A DNA stretch of 64,000 nt from DASYTH01 sp036002505. Its GTDB lineage: Bacteria > Actinomycetota > Actinomycetes > Mycobacteriales > Pseudonocardiaceae. Below are positions 51,231 through 59,133 of this stretch, one piece after another (positions within the stretch are counted from its first letter, which is position 1; the number at the start of each line of letters is the position of its first letter). The notes beneath the pieces were generated by a model. It made no database searches. It was not told the origin of the DNA and saw nothing but the letters and a program-made list of their open reading frames with translations. The position numbers and the translations under genes are program-made. The stretch covers positions 32,760 to 96,759 of the forward strand of contig NZ_DASYTH010000474.1 of the NCBI RefSeq assembly GCF_036002505.1. Direction: 5' to 3'.

Positions 51231-51644
51231 TCACCGGTGGAAGAACTCTCGGCTGAAATAGTTGGACCGGCCACTGGCGTCGGTGAACGTGTTGAAGGTG
51301 TCCAGCACAAGAATTCCCTGCTTGGCATAGGCGGCGAGAATGGTGACCAGGAATCCGAAGTCGTACATCGCGCTGAACGCCATGGCGTCCACAGCGGCCA
51401 CCGACGAGCCGTAGGCCGTCGCCTCGATCTCGCCCCAGTCGTTGGGCTGCACCGGATCCGCGCCGAAGGCCCGGACGAGCAGGCAGCCGTCCTGCTGGCG
51501 CAGCTCCAGGCGGACCACGCCGGCCGCCTGCTTGTCCGTGGCGAACCAGGTCCCGACCAGCAGCGCCGGGTCGAGGGCACCCCCCGGCGGTGCGGTCTCC
51601 TCGGGGAGCCGGTCCTCGGCCCGCACGTACTCGAGGGCTGTCAC
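51231..51644 (-). CDS. Small protein of unknown family (paralogue A), first gene of the operon
   Basis: 137 aa from the GTG at 51644, with GGAGG nine bases upstream. It shares LLVGTWFATDKQAAGVVRLEL, LVRAFGADPVQPNDWGEI, FSAMYDFGFLVTILAAYAKQ and FNTFTDASGRSNYFSREFF with paralogue B. Strongly conserved aromatic, Asp and Arg residues in the last block suggest a binding or catalytic surface. No signal peptide or membrane segment is present. It heads the 14-kb minus-strand operon. Confidence 0.72.
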   Translation of the reverse strand: MTALEYVRAEDRLPEETAPPGGALDPALLVGTWFATDKQAAGVVRLELRQQDGCLLVRAFGADPVQPNDWGEIEATAYGSSVAAVDAMAFSAMYDFGFLVTILAAYAKQGILVLDTFNTFTDASGRSNYFSREFFHR

Positions 51645-52007
51645 TGGCAGATACCTCCAGGTGATTCAGGGGTGCCCCCAGGGCGTGCGGGGTGGACACG
51701 AGCGGCCTGCCGGATCGTTCCGACATGGCCCGAAGCTCTTTCGTTACTGACGGTAGGCCGCGGCCCGCGACGCGGACATGAGGCGTTCTTCCTAGGGCGG
51801 GCGGTGCCCCCTAGGTACTTTTGACAGGCATAGTGCCCAAAACCTGGGGTAACGTCATTGTGACGGCATGGATACGGCATACGGCATACCCAACCCGCCG
51901 GGCGCCGTGACCTGCTGCCGAGCACAACTCAATATCTCCGCGAGTGCGTGACTGGGTGAGCACGTGCCGCGCGTTCGACCTCCAGCAATTCCCCTGCAAG
52001 TCGGAGG
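51645..52007. promoter_or_regulatory. Divergent promoter region with two CCTAGG boxes
   Basis: CCTAGG occurs at 51791-51796 and 51810-51815. The second is followed by TTGACA (51821-51826), whose TGAC starts six bases after the box. The triple GGCAT repeat near 51863-51888 (acggcatggatacggcatacggcat) lies downstream. The region separates the long minus-strand operon from the plus-strand membrane-phosphatase gene and probably contains both promoters. Confidence 0.5.
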
Positions 52008-53498
52008 ATGGCTTTGACGCGCGCACGGCAGGCCGGCCTTGGCATGCTCGGTCTCGGCATTGGATATTTCATCTCTTATACCCCGTACACGGGCCTCGCC
52101 CGCGGCGTGTCCGACGGGCTGCTGCCCGGGGTCGACCGGCCGGTCCGCGGTCTGGAACTGCTTCCTCCGGCCGCTCTCGGCCTGCTCACCTCGATGGTGG
52201 TCTTCCTGCTGGTCAGCGGCTGGTGGCGACAGGCCCGCACGCGCGTGATCGCCGGCCGCCGGGTGCCCTTCCCGGGCCGGGAGACCGCCGCGTCGGCGTG
52301 CTTCATGGCCGTGATCGTCGGCACCACCACGCTCAACTTCACCTTCGTCGGGGTGTCGATCTTGTTCGTGCTGGTGCTGGAGCGGCTCGAGACGCTGGTG
52401 ATCGCCCCGCTGATCGACGTGGCGCGCCGCCGGAAGATCCGGGTCTACTCCTGGGCGGCGCTGGCGCTGTGCGGAGCCGCGGCCGTGGTGACCCTGGCCG
52501 ACGTGAACAACTACCACCTCACGCTGGCCGTGGCGCTGAGCATCCTGGGCTACCTCGCCGGCTACACCGGCCGGTTCCGGATCATGAGCCGGCACGCGAA
52601 GACCGGCGGCCCGGTTGACCGCCGGTACTTCGTCGAGGAGCACATGACCACGCCGGTGGTGCTGGTGGCCGCGCTCGGGCTGTTCGCGCTGCTCGGCCAG
52701 GAGTCGCTGCGGGCCGGGTTCACCACGTTCCTGACCACGCCGGCGGCGGCGTGGGCGTTCGGCATCGGGGTGTGCTACGAGGCGCTGTTCATCTTCACCA
52801 CGCACATCTTCCTGGACCGCCGGGAGTTCGCGTTCGGCATGCCGGTGCACGTATGCGCGAGCCTGCTCGCCGGGGTGGCGGCCACGTTCATCCTGCGGGC
52901 CATGTACGGCACCGCCCCGCCGAGCGCCGCGCAACTGGTCGCGGGCGGCTGCGTGATCGTGGCGGCCTTCGCGCTGAGCTACCCGACGCTGCGGGCGCGG
53001 TTCGGCCCGCCGCCGCTCGAGCGGCTGGTGCCCAACCGGAACGTGCTGACGTTCGTCTGTGGCGGCAACGCCATCCGCTCGCCGATGGCCGAGGCCGTGG
53101 CCCGGGCCGAGCTCGCCGGCTCCAGCTGGCAGGTGCGCAGCGCCGGAGTCTCCGTGGCCGCGCCCGGTGGGCCGATCTCGCCGCTGGCCGTGGACGCGTT
53201 GCGCAGGCTGGGCATCCCGGTCCCCCGGCACGCCTCGACCGGGCTGACAGCGGCCCTGTGCGAGGGGAGCACGCTGCTGTACTGCATGACGGCCGCGCAC
53301 CGGGAGGCGATCCTGGCGCTCGCGCCGCAGGCCCGGGGCCGGGTGTTCTGCCTGGACCCGGCCGGCGACCTGGCCGAGCCCGACCATGGCAATCCTGAGT
53401 CCTTTGTGGACTGTGCACGCCGGATCCGGACGCTGGTCCGCGACCGGCTCGACGAGCAGGGCGGCTACTCGGCGCTGGCCGCCGCGGGAGGTGCCTGA
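52008..53498 (+). CDS. Polytopic membrane protein fused to low-molecular-weight protein tyrosine phosphatase
   Basis: 496 aa. The first 340 residues contain about ten hydrophobic helices in a drug/metabolite-transporter-like pattern (FISYTPYTG, LLTSMVVFLLVSG, FMAVIVGTTTLNFTFVG, LAVALSILGYLAGY). The C-terminal 150 residues are an LMW-PTP: LTFVCGGNAIRSPMAEAVAR has the catalytic Cys-x5-Arg-Ser loop, and PDHGNPESF may carry the general acid Asp. GGAGG directly abuts the ATG at 52008, so initiation at the in-frame TTG at 52014 is also likely. The fusion suggests a phosphorylated precursor is dephosphorylated during transport, but this is a guess. Confidence 0.82.
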   Translation: MALTRARQAGLGMLGLGIGYFISYTPYTGLARGVSDGLLPGVDRPVRGLELLPPAALGLLTSMVVFLLVSGWWRQARTRVIAGRRVPFPGRETAASACFMAVIVGTTTLNFTFVGVSILFVLVLERLETLVIAPLIDVARRRKIRVYSWAALALCGAAAVVTLADVNNYHLTLAVALSILGYLAGYTGRFRIMSRHAKTGGPVDRRYFVEEHMTTPVVLVAALGLFALLGQESLRAGFTTFLTTPAAAWAFGIGVCYEALFIFTTHIFLDRREFAFGMPVHVCASLLAGVAATFILRAMYGTAPPSAAQLVAGGCVIVAAFALSYPTLRARFGPPPLERLVPNRNVLTFVCGGNAIRSPMAEAVARAELAGSSWQVRSAGVSVAAPGGPISPLAVDALRRLGIPVPRHASTGLTAALCEGSTLLYCMTAAHREAILALAPQARGRVFCLDPAGDLAEPDHGNPESFVDCARRIRTLVRDRLDEQGGYSALAAAGGA

Positions 53499-54178
53499 TC
53501 GTGCCACTGCACGAAGTCCGCAAGCTCCGCGCGCCGTGGATGGAAGTGGTTCACGGCAACAGACTCATCGGGGTAGCCGACCGCGAGCCCGCACACCACG
53601 AGGCGGCCGGCGGCCAGCCCCAGCTCCGCCCGGATCACGTCCGGGTAACCGGCCACGCTGAACTGCGGGCAGCTTCCGAGTCCACATGCGACCAGTCCGA
53701 GCATGACGTTCTGCAGGTAGAAACCCATCTCCAGGAACAGTCCCGGCGGCGCCCCGGCAGGCAGATGGAAGATCATCTCGGTCGGGGCGACGTAGAACTC
53801 GTAGTTGGCCCGCAGATGGGCGCGCCGGCCCGCCGCGTCCGTCCGGTCGAGCCCCATGGCCTGGAAGACCCCCGCCCCCGCCGCGCGCGCCCGGGCTTCG
53901 AGCACCGGATCCGGGTCCGGCAGCCGGTTGCGGTAGTCCGCGTGCGGCTCCACCCCTCGCTCGAACTCCTCCACGATCCGTTTGGACAGCGCCTCCTTGC
54001 GGCTTCCGGACACCACGGCCACCTGCCAGGGTTGACCGTTCCGGGTGGACGGGGCGTTCCGCGCGGCGTGCAGCACCTGCTCGAGGACCTCGCGCCGAAC
54101 CGGGCGGTCCAGAAATGCCCGCTTGCAGTGCCGCGCGCTGACGACGGACAGAAAACCAGCCCACAGAAAGGCGTCCAT
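53465..54178 (-). CDS. Nitroreductase-family flavoprotein
   Basis: 237 aa. RHCKRAFLDRPVRREVLEQVLHAARNAPSTRNGQPW is the FMN-binding entry block of the family in two runs (RHCKRAFLDRP, then APSTRNGQPW), and GFYLQNVMLGLVACGLGSCP and VVCGLAVGYPDES complete it. Such enzymes reduce nitro groups, quinones or enones, or dehydrogenate. The last 34 bp overlap the end of the membrane-phosphatase gene, and the start is only 20 bp from the divergent AroDE gene. Confidence 0.9.
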   Translation of the reverse strand: MDAFLWAGFLSVVSARHCKRAFLDRPVRREVLEQVLHAARNAPSTRNGQPWQVAVVSGSRKEALSKRIVEEFERGVEPHADYRNRLPDPDPVLEARARAAGAGVFQAMGLDRTDAAGRRAHLRANYEFYVAPTEMIFHLPAGAPPGLFLEMGFYLQNVMLGLVACGLGSCPQFSVAGYPDVIRAELGLAAGRLVVCGLAVGYPDESVAVNHFHPRRAELADFVQWHDQAPPAAASAE

Positions 54179-54198
54179 GCCATGGGATTGTCGTCGCC

Positions 54199-55728
54199 AT
54201 GAGAAATTTGTCCAGCCCCCTTTTGGTCAACGCCGACCCGGCCGTGCGAACGTGCTCGGTCGTCGCCACATTGACCACCGCGGTGTGGACACAGGGCCGG
54301 GAACTGCGGGCATTACGGGGAACCGCGAGCGGTTTGGAGATTCGCGCCGACCTCACCGGGGATCTTGACCCGGACATTCTCCGCGGCCATAACGCCGGTG
54401 AACTGATCTACAACCTGCGCAGCATCGCTTCGGGCGGCGCATTCACCGGCAGCGCCGCGGAACGCACCCGCCGGCTGCTGGCCGCGGCGCGGAAATACGA
54501 CCTGGTCGAGCTCGAGCTCGACCGGGACCTGACCCCGGAACTGCTCGCCGCCATACCTCCGCACCGCCGGCGGGTCTGCTGGTACGGCCAGGGCCGCGAC
54601 ACCGAGGGCCTGGCCGCGGTGTTCGGGCGGATGGCCGGCACGGGCGCCCGGCTCTACCTGCTCGCCCCGGAGGCCGAGACGGTCGAGCAGGCCGCGGCCC
54701 CGCTGCACCTGCTGCGGCGGTTGGGCCGCACCGACGTCACCGCGTTCGCCACCGGCGAGCTCGGCGGGTGGACCCGGCTGCTCGCGCCGTGGCTCGGCGC
54801 GCCGGTCGTGTTCGGCGGGCTCGGCCACAACGGCGCGCACGGCCTGCTGACCGTGGAGCGGCTGCTGCGCGACTACCCGTTCCCGGCGCTGCCCCGCCTG
54901 GAGAACGTGTTCGGCATCGTCGGCCGCCGGGTGGGCGAGTCGCACTCACCCCGGCTGCACAACGCCGGCTACCGCGGGCTCGACCTGCCGGCCCTCTTCC
55001 TTCCCTTACATGCCAACGAGTTCACCCGCTACTGGCGGGACCTGTGCACCGAGTTGGACCGGCTCGGCGTGCCGTTCGGCGGAGCCACGGTCGTCGCTCC
55101 GTACAAGGAGGAGGCCCTGCTGCTGGCCGACACGGTGAGCAGCGAGGCCAGCCGGGCCGGCGCGGCCAACCTGCTGGTGCGCCGCGCGGGGGGCTGGCGG
55201 GCCTACACGACCGACCCGATCGGCGTGGTGGGTGCGTTGCGGGACAGCGGGATCCGGGTCTCCGGCCGGCGCTGCGCGGTGGTCGGCTGCGGCGGCGCCG
55301 GCCGGGGTGCGGCGGCCGGCCTGCTGCGGGCCGGCGCCCGGACCACCGTGGTCAACCGCGGCTCCGCGCGGGGCCGGTACGCGGCCCGGCTGCTCGGCGT
55401 GGACTACGTGCCGCTGAGCCGGTTCGAGCCCGAGGACTACGAGCTGATCGTGCACGCCACGCCGGTCCGGGACGCCCCGCCGTTCTCGGTCGACCGGGTG
55501 CGGGACGACGGGGTGCTGGTGGATCTCGCCTACGGCCCGGAGGAGACCGAGCTCGCCGCCGCCGGCCGGCGCCGGCAGCTGGCCGTGGTGGACGGCTGGC
55601 GAGTGCTGGATGTGGAGGTGGCCCGGCAGTTCCGGCTGATGACCGGGCGGGCCATGCCGATGGCCATGGAATCTCTTGAACACGGCGGCGCACCGGCTGC
55701 CCTACCTCGCAGGGAGTTTGCCCGATGA
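54199..55728 (+). CDS. AroD-AroE fusion: degenerate 3-dehydroquinate dehydratase plus shikimate dehydrogenase
   Basis: 509 aa. Residues 15-235 resemble type I dehydroquinate dehydratase (RGTASGLEIRADL), but the catalytic positions are altered. RTxxEGG reads RSIASGG (Ser78 for Glu), S-x-H-D reads WYGQG (His lost), and the Schiff-base Lys in VKIA reads LYLLA (Leu155). Residues 236-500 are an intact shikimate dehydrogenase: SHSP (248-251), APYKE with the catalytic Lys303, TTDPIG with Asp339, and the NADP loop VVGCGGAGRG. Its stop overlaps the next start (ATGA). The reductase half probably acts on a shikimate-like intermediate of the cluster. Confidence 0.9.
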   Translation: MRNLSSPLLVNADPAVRTCSVVATLTTAVWTQGRELRALRGTASGLEIRADLTGDLDPDILRGHNAGELIYNLRSIASGGAFTGSAAERTRRLLAAARKYDLVELELDRDLTPELLAAIPPHRRRVCWYGQGRDTEGLAAVFGRMAGTGARLYLLAPEAETVEQAAAPLHLLRRLGRTDVTAFATGELGGWTRLLAPWLGAPVVFGGLGHNGAHGLLTVERLLRDYPFPALPRLENVFGIVGRRVGESHSPRLHNAGYRGLDLPALFLPLHANEFTRYWRDLCTELDRLGVPFGGATVVAPYKEEALLLADTVSSEASRAGAANLLVRRAGGWRAYTTDPIGVVGALRDSGIRVSGRRCAVVGCGGAGRGAAAGLLRAGARTTVVNRGSARGRYAARLLGVDYVPLSRFEPEDYELIVHATPVRDAPPFSVDRVRDDGVLVDLAYGPEETELAAAGRRRQLAVVDGWRVLDVEVARQFRLMTGRAMPMAMESLEHGGAPAALPRREFAR

Positions 55729-56921
55729 CCACGACCGATCTGGACCGCGTACACCTGGAGTCCGCGGCGTTCGCCGTCCTGCCGTCGCTGGCCGAGACGT
55801 TCGCCGGGCGCGCCGACGGCTACGACCGCTCGGCCACGTTCCCCGCCGAGGACTTCACCGACCTGTTCGAGGCCGGCCTGAACGCGCCCACCGCGCCCCG
55901 GGAGTACGGCGGCCTCGGCCTCGGGCCGCTGCACGGCGCCACCCACGCGCTGTGGTCGATGACCAAGCAGCTCGCCGCCGCGGACCTGTCCCTGGCCCGG
56001 TGCTGGGAGGGGCACACGAACTCCCAGGTCCTCATCGACGCGCTCGGCACCGAGGCGCAGAAGGCGAGGTGGTTCGCCGGCGTGGTGGACCGGGGCGAGA
56101 AGTGGGTGGCGTGGAGCGGCGAGCCCAAGGCGCCCAAGCCGGGCGAGTCGCAGCGGTTCGGCACCACTGTGACGCGCAAGGGGAACGGCTGGGTGGTCAA
56201 CGGCAGCAAGGTGTTCGCCACCAGCGCGACCGGCGCGGACTGGGCGATCCTGCTGGTCGACCCGGCCGGCCCGGGCGGCGCGCGCAACGCCTCGTCCCGC
56301 TCCAGCGTGCTGATGCTGGCCTGCGAGCTGGCCGACCCGTCGATCACCGTGGACGGCTCGTGGTGGGAACCGATCGGCATGCGCGCCACGGTCAGCCACC
56401 TGGTCCGCTTCGACCACACCTACATCCCGGACACCCAGCGGATCGGCGAGCCCGGCGACTACCTGCGGCACGAGTGGCAGACGGTGTTCATCCCGCACTA
56501 CGCGGCGAGCTTCCTCGGCGCGGCCGAGGCGGCGTACGGGTACACCCTCGAGTACGTGCTGCGCCAGCGCAAGGGCACCGACCCGTACGTGCAGCAGCGG
56601 GTGGGCTCGATGGCGGTCGCGATCGAGACCGGCCAGCTGTGGCTGCGGCACGTGGCCGACCTGTGGGATTCCGGCAACCGGCGGGAGGCGCGCATCGCCG
56701 GGTCGCGGGCCCGGCACCTGATGGAGCACCTGGCGCTGGACACCGTGGACCACTGCGTGCGAGCGTGTGGGGCGCGGAGCCTGGTGAAGCCCAGCCCGAT
56801 CGAGCGAATCCAGCGGGATCTGACGTTCTACGTGCGTCATGATAATGACGATCACATTCTGGCCACGATTGGTCGTGCGGCCCTAGGTGAACCGTATGAT
56901 CCGTCTTTCTACAAGCCCTAG
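55725..56921 (+). CDS. Acyl-CoA dehydrogenase-fold flavoprotein, possible class D monooxygenase
   Basis: 398 aa. It has APREYGGLGLGP near the N-terminus, WVVNGSKVFATSATGADW in the central beta domain, a C-terminal helical bundle and IQRDLTFYVRHDNDD near the end. This combination is seen in acyl-CoA-dehydrogenase-fold monooxygenases (DszC, XiaF and the nitrososynthases of nitrosugar pathways) as well as in true dehydrogenases. The usual catalytic Glu of acyl-CoA dehydrogenases was not identified. It is coupled to AroDE. In an aminosugar cluster N-oxidation is one possible role, and oxidation of the cyclohexane unit is another. Confidence 0.85.
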   Translation: MTTTDLDRVHLESAAFAVLPSLAETFAGRADGYDRSATFPAEDFTDLFEAGLNAPTAPREYGGLGLGPLHGATHALWSMTKQLAAADLSLARCWEGHTNSQVLIDALGTEAQKARWFAGVVDRGEKWVAWSGEPKAPKPGESQRFGTTVTRKGNGWVVNGSKVFATSATGADWAILLVDPAGPGGARNASSRSSVLMLACELADPSITVDGSWWEPIGMRATVSHLVRFDHTYIPDTQRIGEPGDYLRHEWQTVFIPHYAASFLGAAEAAYGYTLEYVLRQRKGTDPYVQQRVGSMAVAIETGQLWLRHVADLWDSGNRREARIAGSRARHLMEHLALDTVDHCVRACGARSLVKPSPIERIQRDLTFYVRHDNDDHILATIGRAALGEPYDPSFYKP

Positions 56922-56949
56922 TACTCCCACTTGGGGGGGTTTGTGCGTT

Positions 56950-56965
56950 CCTAGGGAGTTCTGAC
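56950..56965 (+). promoter_or_regulatory. CCTAGG-N6-TGAC element downstream of the flavoprotein gene
   Basis: CCTAGG (56950-56955) is followed by GAGTTC and TGACTA (56962-56967). On the plus strand it points into a gap that has no protein gene but ends in a long inverted repeat at 57079-57161. Confidence 0.45.
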
Positions 56966-57078
56966 TATTCCTGACGCTGATCACCGATGACATATTTCGA
57001 CGTACGGCAGGCGAAATACCGACCGATGGGTAGGATTTGTCGCCGCGTACACGGCGGGGCGAAGTAGCAACATCGGCA

Positions 57079-57161
57079 AAAGGGGATTCTCCCAGGTCAG
57101 GACCGGAGCATGCGCAACGTCGCGTGACGGGGCTGGCGTGGCTCACCCAAGAATCCCCTTT
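57079..57161 (+). ncRNA. Candidate structured small RNA or terminator arm
   Basis: A 12-bp inverted repeat brackets 59 bases, followed by CTTG. With the upstream CCTAGG-N6-TGAC element it could be the end of a short plus-strand transcript. It could equally be a long terminator for the minus-strand CopC-CopD mRNA. Confidence 0.3.
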
Positions 57162-57278
57162 CTTGACGGTATTGTGGAATCGTTCCACTGTGCACGGCGA
57201 GCGGGGAGAACGGCGATACAAGCCTGCACCACGTGCGGGTTGTCGGCTCTCCCCGCTCGCAGCCGCCCCCACCCCCGG

Positions 57279-57383
57279 CGTGTCCCGCCTTCACGTAGCC
57301 GTGTCCCGCCCTCACGTAGCCGTGTCCCGCCTTCACGTAGTCATGTCCCGTGTTGGCGTAGCCGTGCCCGGCGTTGGCGTCAC
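57279..57383. repeat. Five 21-bp tandem repeats downstream of the CopC-CopD gene
   Basis: Units start at 57279, 57300, 57321, 57342 and 57363. The consensus is cgtgtcccgcc then ttcacgtagc; the first three differ at few positions and the last two have tgttggcgt in the second half. On the minus strand one frame encodes a heptad such as GHGYVKA, repeated. The array runs up to the CopC-CopD stop region. No spacers or cas genes accompany it. Confidence 0.8.
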
Positions 57384-59126
57384 TCAGCGCATCTGGATCT
57401 GGGCGTCCACTGTGGACTCATCGAAGTCCGAGCTGCGCACCTTGAGCGAGAGCACCCACACCCCCGCCACCGGCACCTGCACCTTGTCCGCCACGAACTG
57501 GCCCTTCCCGGTCTTGGCCAGCGGCACCGGAAGTGGGCCGATGTTGTTGGCGGGTAACCGAAGCTGGCCGGTCACCTCGGGGACGTCGCGGTTGACACCC
57601 TGTCCATCCCGAACGTTCACCACGATCTGGTTGCTGCCCGGCCGCGCCGGATCCACCCACACCTGCACGTCGCCGCCCGGCACGCGGTAGATCTGGGAGA
57701 ACGGCTCACCCGAGGCCGCCTCGGCGGCCGCGGTCGGGCCGTGGTCGTGCCCGCCCGGCGGGGTGGCCACCAGCGCCGCGGTCAGCGCGAGCACCACGCC
57801 GGCGATGCCGACCTCCCAGCGCACCGACGCCCGCAGCCGGGTGAGCATGTCCCGCCGCACCTTCCGCGCCGCGCCGCGCCGGGCCCCCGTCCCGACCGAC
57901 AGCCGGCTGCGCACCGCCGCCCGGGACATCGCCGCCAGCCAGATCAGCAGGCCGAACGCGCCGACCTTGAACACCAGCAGCGTGAAGTACTCGCCGCCGA
58001 CCCCGGACACGACGATCTCCCGCGCCGCCTGCAGCAGCCCGGTGGCGCCGAGCACCGCGACGGCCACCGCGGCCGCCTTCGAGTACCGCGACACCGCGTC
58101 CGCGGCCTCGTCCTCGCCGGAGGTGGAGCGCCGGCCGAGCGTCCAGCCGGCGAGCACGACCAGCCCGCCCAGCCACACCGAAACGGCCACCAGGTGCAGC
58201 GCGTCCAGCGGCAGCGCGGCCCAGACCATCATCCCGCCGGCGGCGGCCGGATGCCCGGCCCCGCTCCAGGTCGCGGCCAGCGCCAGACCGAGCACCGCGA
58301 ACACGGCGAACTGCTTGCGCGACAACGAGTCCGCTGGGACACCTGCCGCGCGCACCAGCCGCAGCAGCACGTACCCCGCGAGCCCCAGCAGCAGGATCCG
58401 GGCCGCCAGCAGGACGCCGTAGGTCGTGCCCAGCGTGTCGGCCAGCAGGGACGGGTCGAGCGCGGTCAGCAGCCCGGTGCCGGTGGCGTAGGCGCCCTGC
58501 AGCGCGAACGCCCCCACCGCGGCGACGACCGCGCTGAGCCAGGAGATCCGGATCAGCCGGTGCACCCGGGGGTCCGGGCGGCCGGCCGGCCAGCACGCCA
58601 CGACGAAGAAGCTGCCGCCGATCATCACCGCCAGGCTGGCGTAGCCGAGTAGGCGGAACACCCAGAACGCCACCCCGACCGCACCGTCCGCGCCGGCCTG
58701 CGCGCCGGCGTTGCCGAGCGCCGCGGCGCTGGCGGTGCCCACGCTGAACACGAACGCGCCGTGGATCGGGTGCGAGTCGGCCGAGACCACCCGCCAGTTC
58801 ACCACGTACACGCCGTCGCCCAGCGAATCCGGCAGCGCCAGCCGCACCCGGCTCCCGTCGGCGCTGGCCGCCGGCTGCGTGACCGTCCTGCCGGAACCAT
58901 CCAGCACGCTGAACCCGCCGCGCACCGGCACGACCGTCTCACTGAACCGGAGCACGACCTCCCTGGGAGCACGGTCCAGATGCGCCCCGTTGGCCGGGTT
59001 CGTCTCGATCAGCTCCGCATGCGCCGACGCCACTCCGGCCAGCAACAGCAGCAACCACACCGTTGTGGCCAGGACGGCTGGCACCCGCCGCATGACCGTC
59101 CATAACCGACTGTCCACTGTGTTCAC
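57384..59126 (-). CDS. CopC-CopD fusion protein with C-terminal YtkA-like domain
   Basis: 580 aa. A signal sequence ends GVASA, leaving His at the mature N-terminus (HAELIETNPANGAHL), the CopC Cu(II) ligand; later SADSHPIHGAFVF supplies more histidines. About eight membrane helices of CopD follow (LGYASLAVMIGGSFFVVAC, LDALHLVAVSVWLGGLVVLA). The last 110 residues are a beta domain of the YtkA/FixH type (GDVQVWVDPARPG). The GTG at 59126 follows the response-regulator stop by seven bases. CopC-CopD proteins bind and import copper. It may feed copper to the multicopper oxidase, whose genes lie 27 kb away. Confidence 0.9.
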   Translation of the reverse strand: MNTVDSRLWTVMRRVPAVLATTVWLLLLLAGVASAHAELIETNPANGAHLDRAPREVVLRFSETVVPVRGGFSVLDGSGRTVTQPAASADGSRVRLALPDSLGDGVYVVNWRVVSADSHPIHGAFVFSVGTASAAALGNAGAQAGADGAVGVAFWVFRLLGYASLAVMIGGSFFVVACWPAGRPDPRVHRLIRISWLSAVVAAVGAFALQGAYATGTGLLTALDPSLLADTLGTTYGVLLAARILLLGLAGYVLLRLVRAAGVPADSLSRKQFAVFAVLGLALAATWSGAGHPAAAGGMMVWAALPLDALHLVAVSVWLGGLVVLAGWTLGRRSTSGEDEAADAVSRYSKAAAVAVAVLGATGLLQAAREIVVSGVGGEYFTLLVFKVGAFGLLIWLAAMSRAAVRSRLSVGTGARRGAARKVRRDMLTRLRASVRWEVGIAGVVLALTAALVATPPGGHDHGPTAAAEAASGEPFSQIYRVPGGDVQVWVDPARPGSNQIVVNVRDGQGVNRDVPEVTGQLRLPANNIGPLPVPLAKTGKGQFVADKVQVPVAGVWVLSLKVRSSDFDESTVDAQIQMR

Positions 59127-59133
59127 TCGGTCC

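Larger units (their letters stand above)
56922..57383. other. Intergenic region with possible small RNA and tandem repeats
   Basis: 462 bases without a supported protein gene. It contains the CCTAGG element at 56950, an inverted repeat AAAGGGGATTCT (57079-57090) and AGAATCCCCTTT (57150-57161) enclosing a GC-rich 59-base loop, and the 21-bp tandem repeats at 57279-57383. Open frames here are translations of the repeats and lack ribosome sites. Confidence 0.55.

Noticed and set aside
36403..57089. Shared 15-mer GGCAAAAGGGGATTC at 36403 and 57075
   Set aside because: One exact 15-base match in 64 kb is expected about by chance and the surroundings do not match.
57279..57383. CRISPR array
   Set aside because: The units are directly adjacent with no unique spacers, only 21 bp long, and no cas genes are near.
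57037..57690. 217-aa plus-strand frame across the tandem repeats and CopC-CopD end
   Set aside because: It is a translation of the repeats followed by antisense of CopC-CopD, with no ribosome site and no domain.
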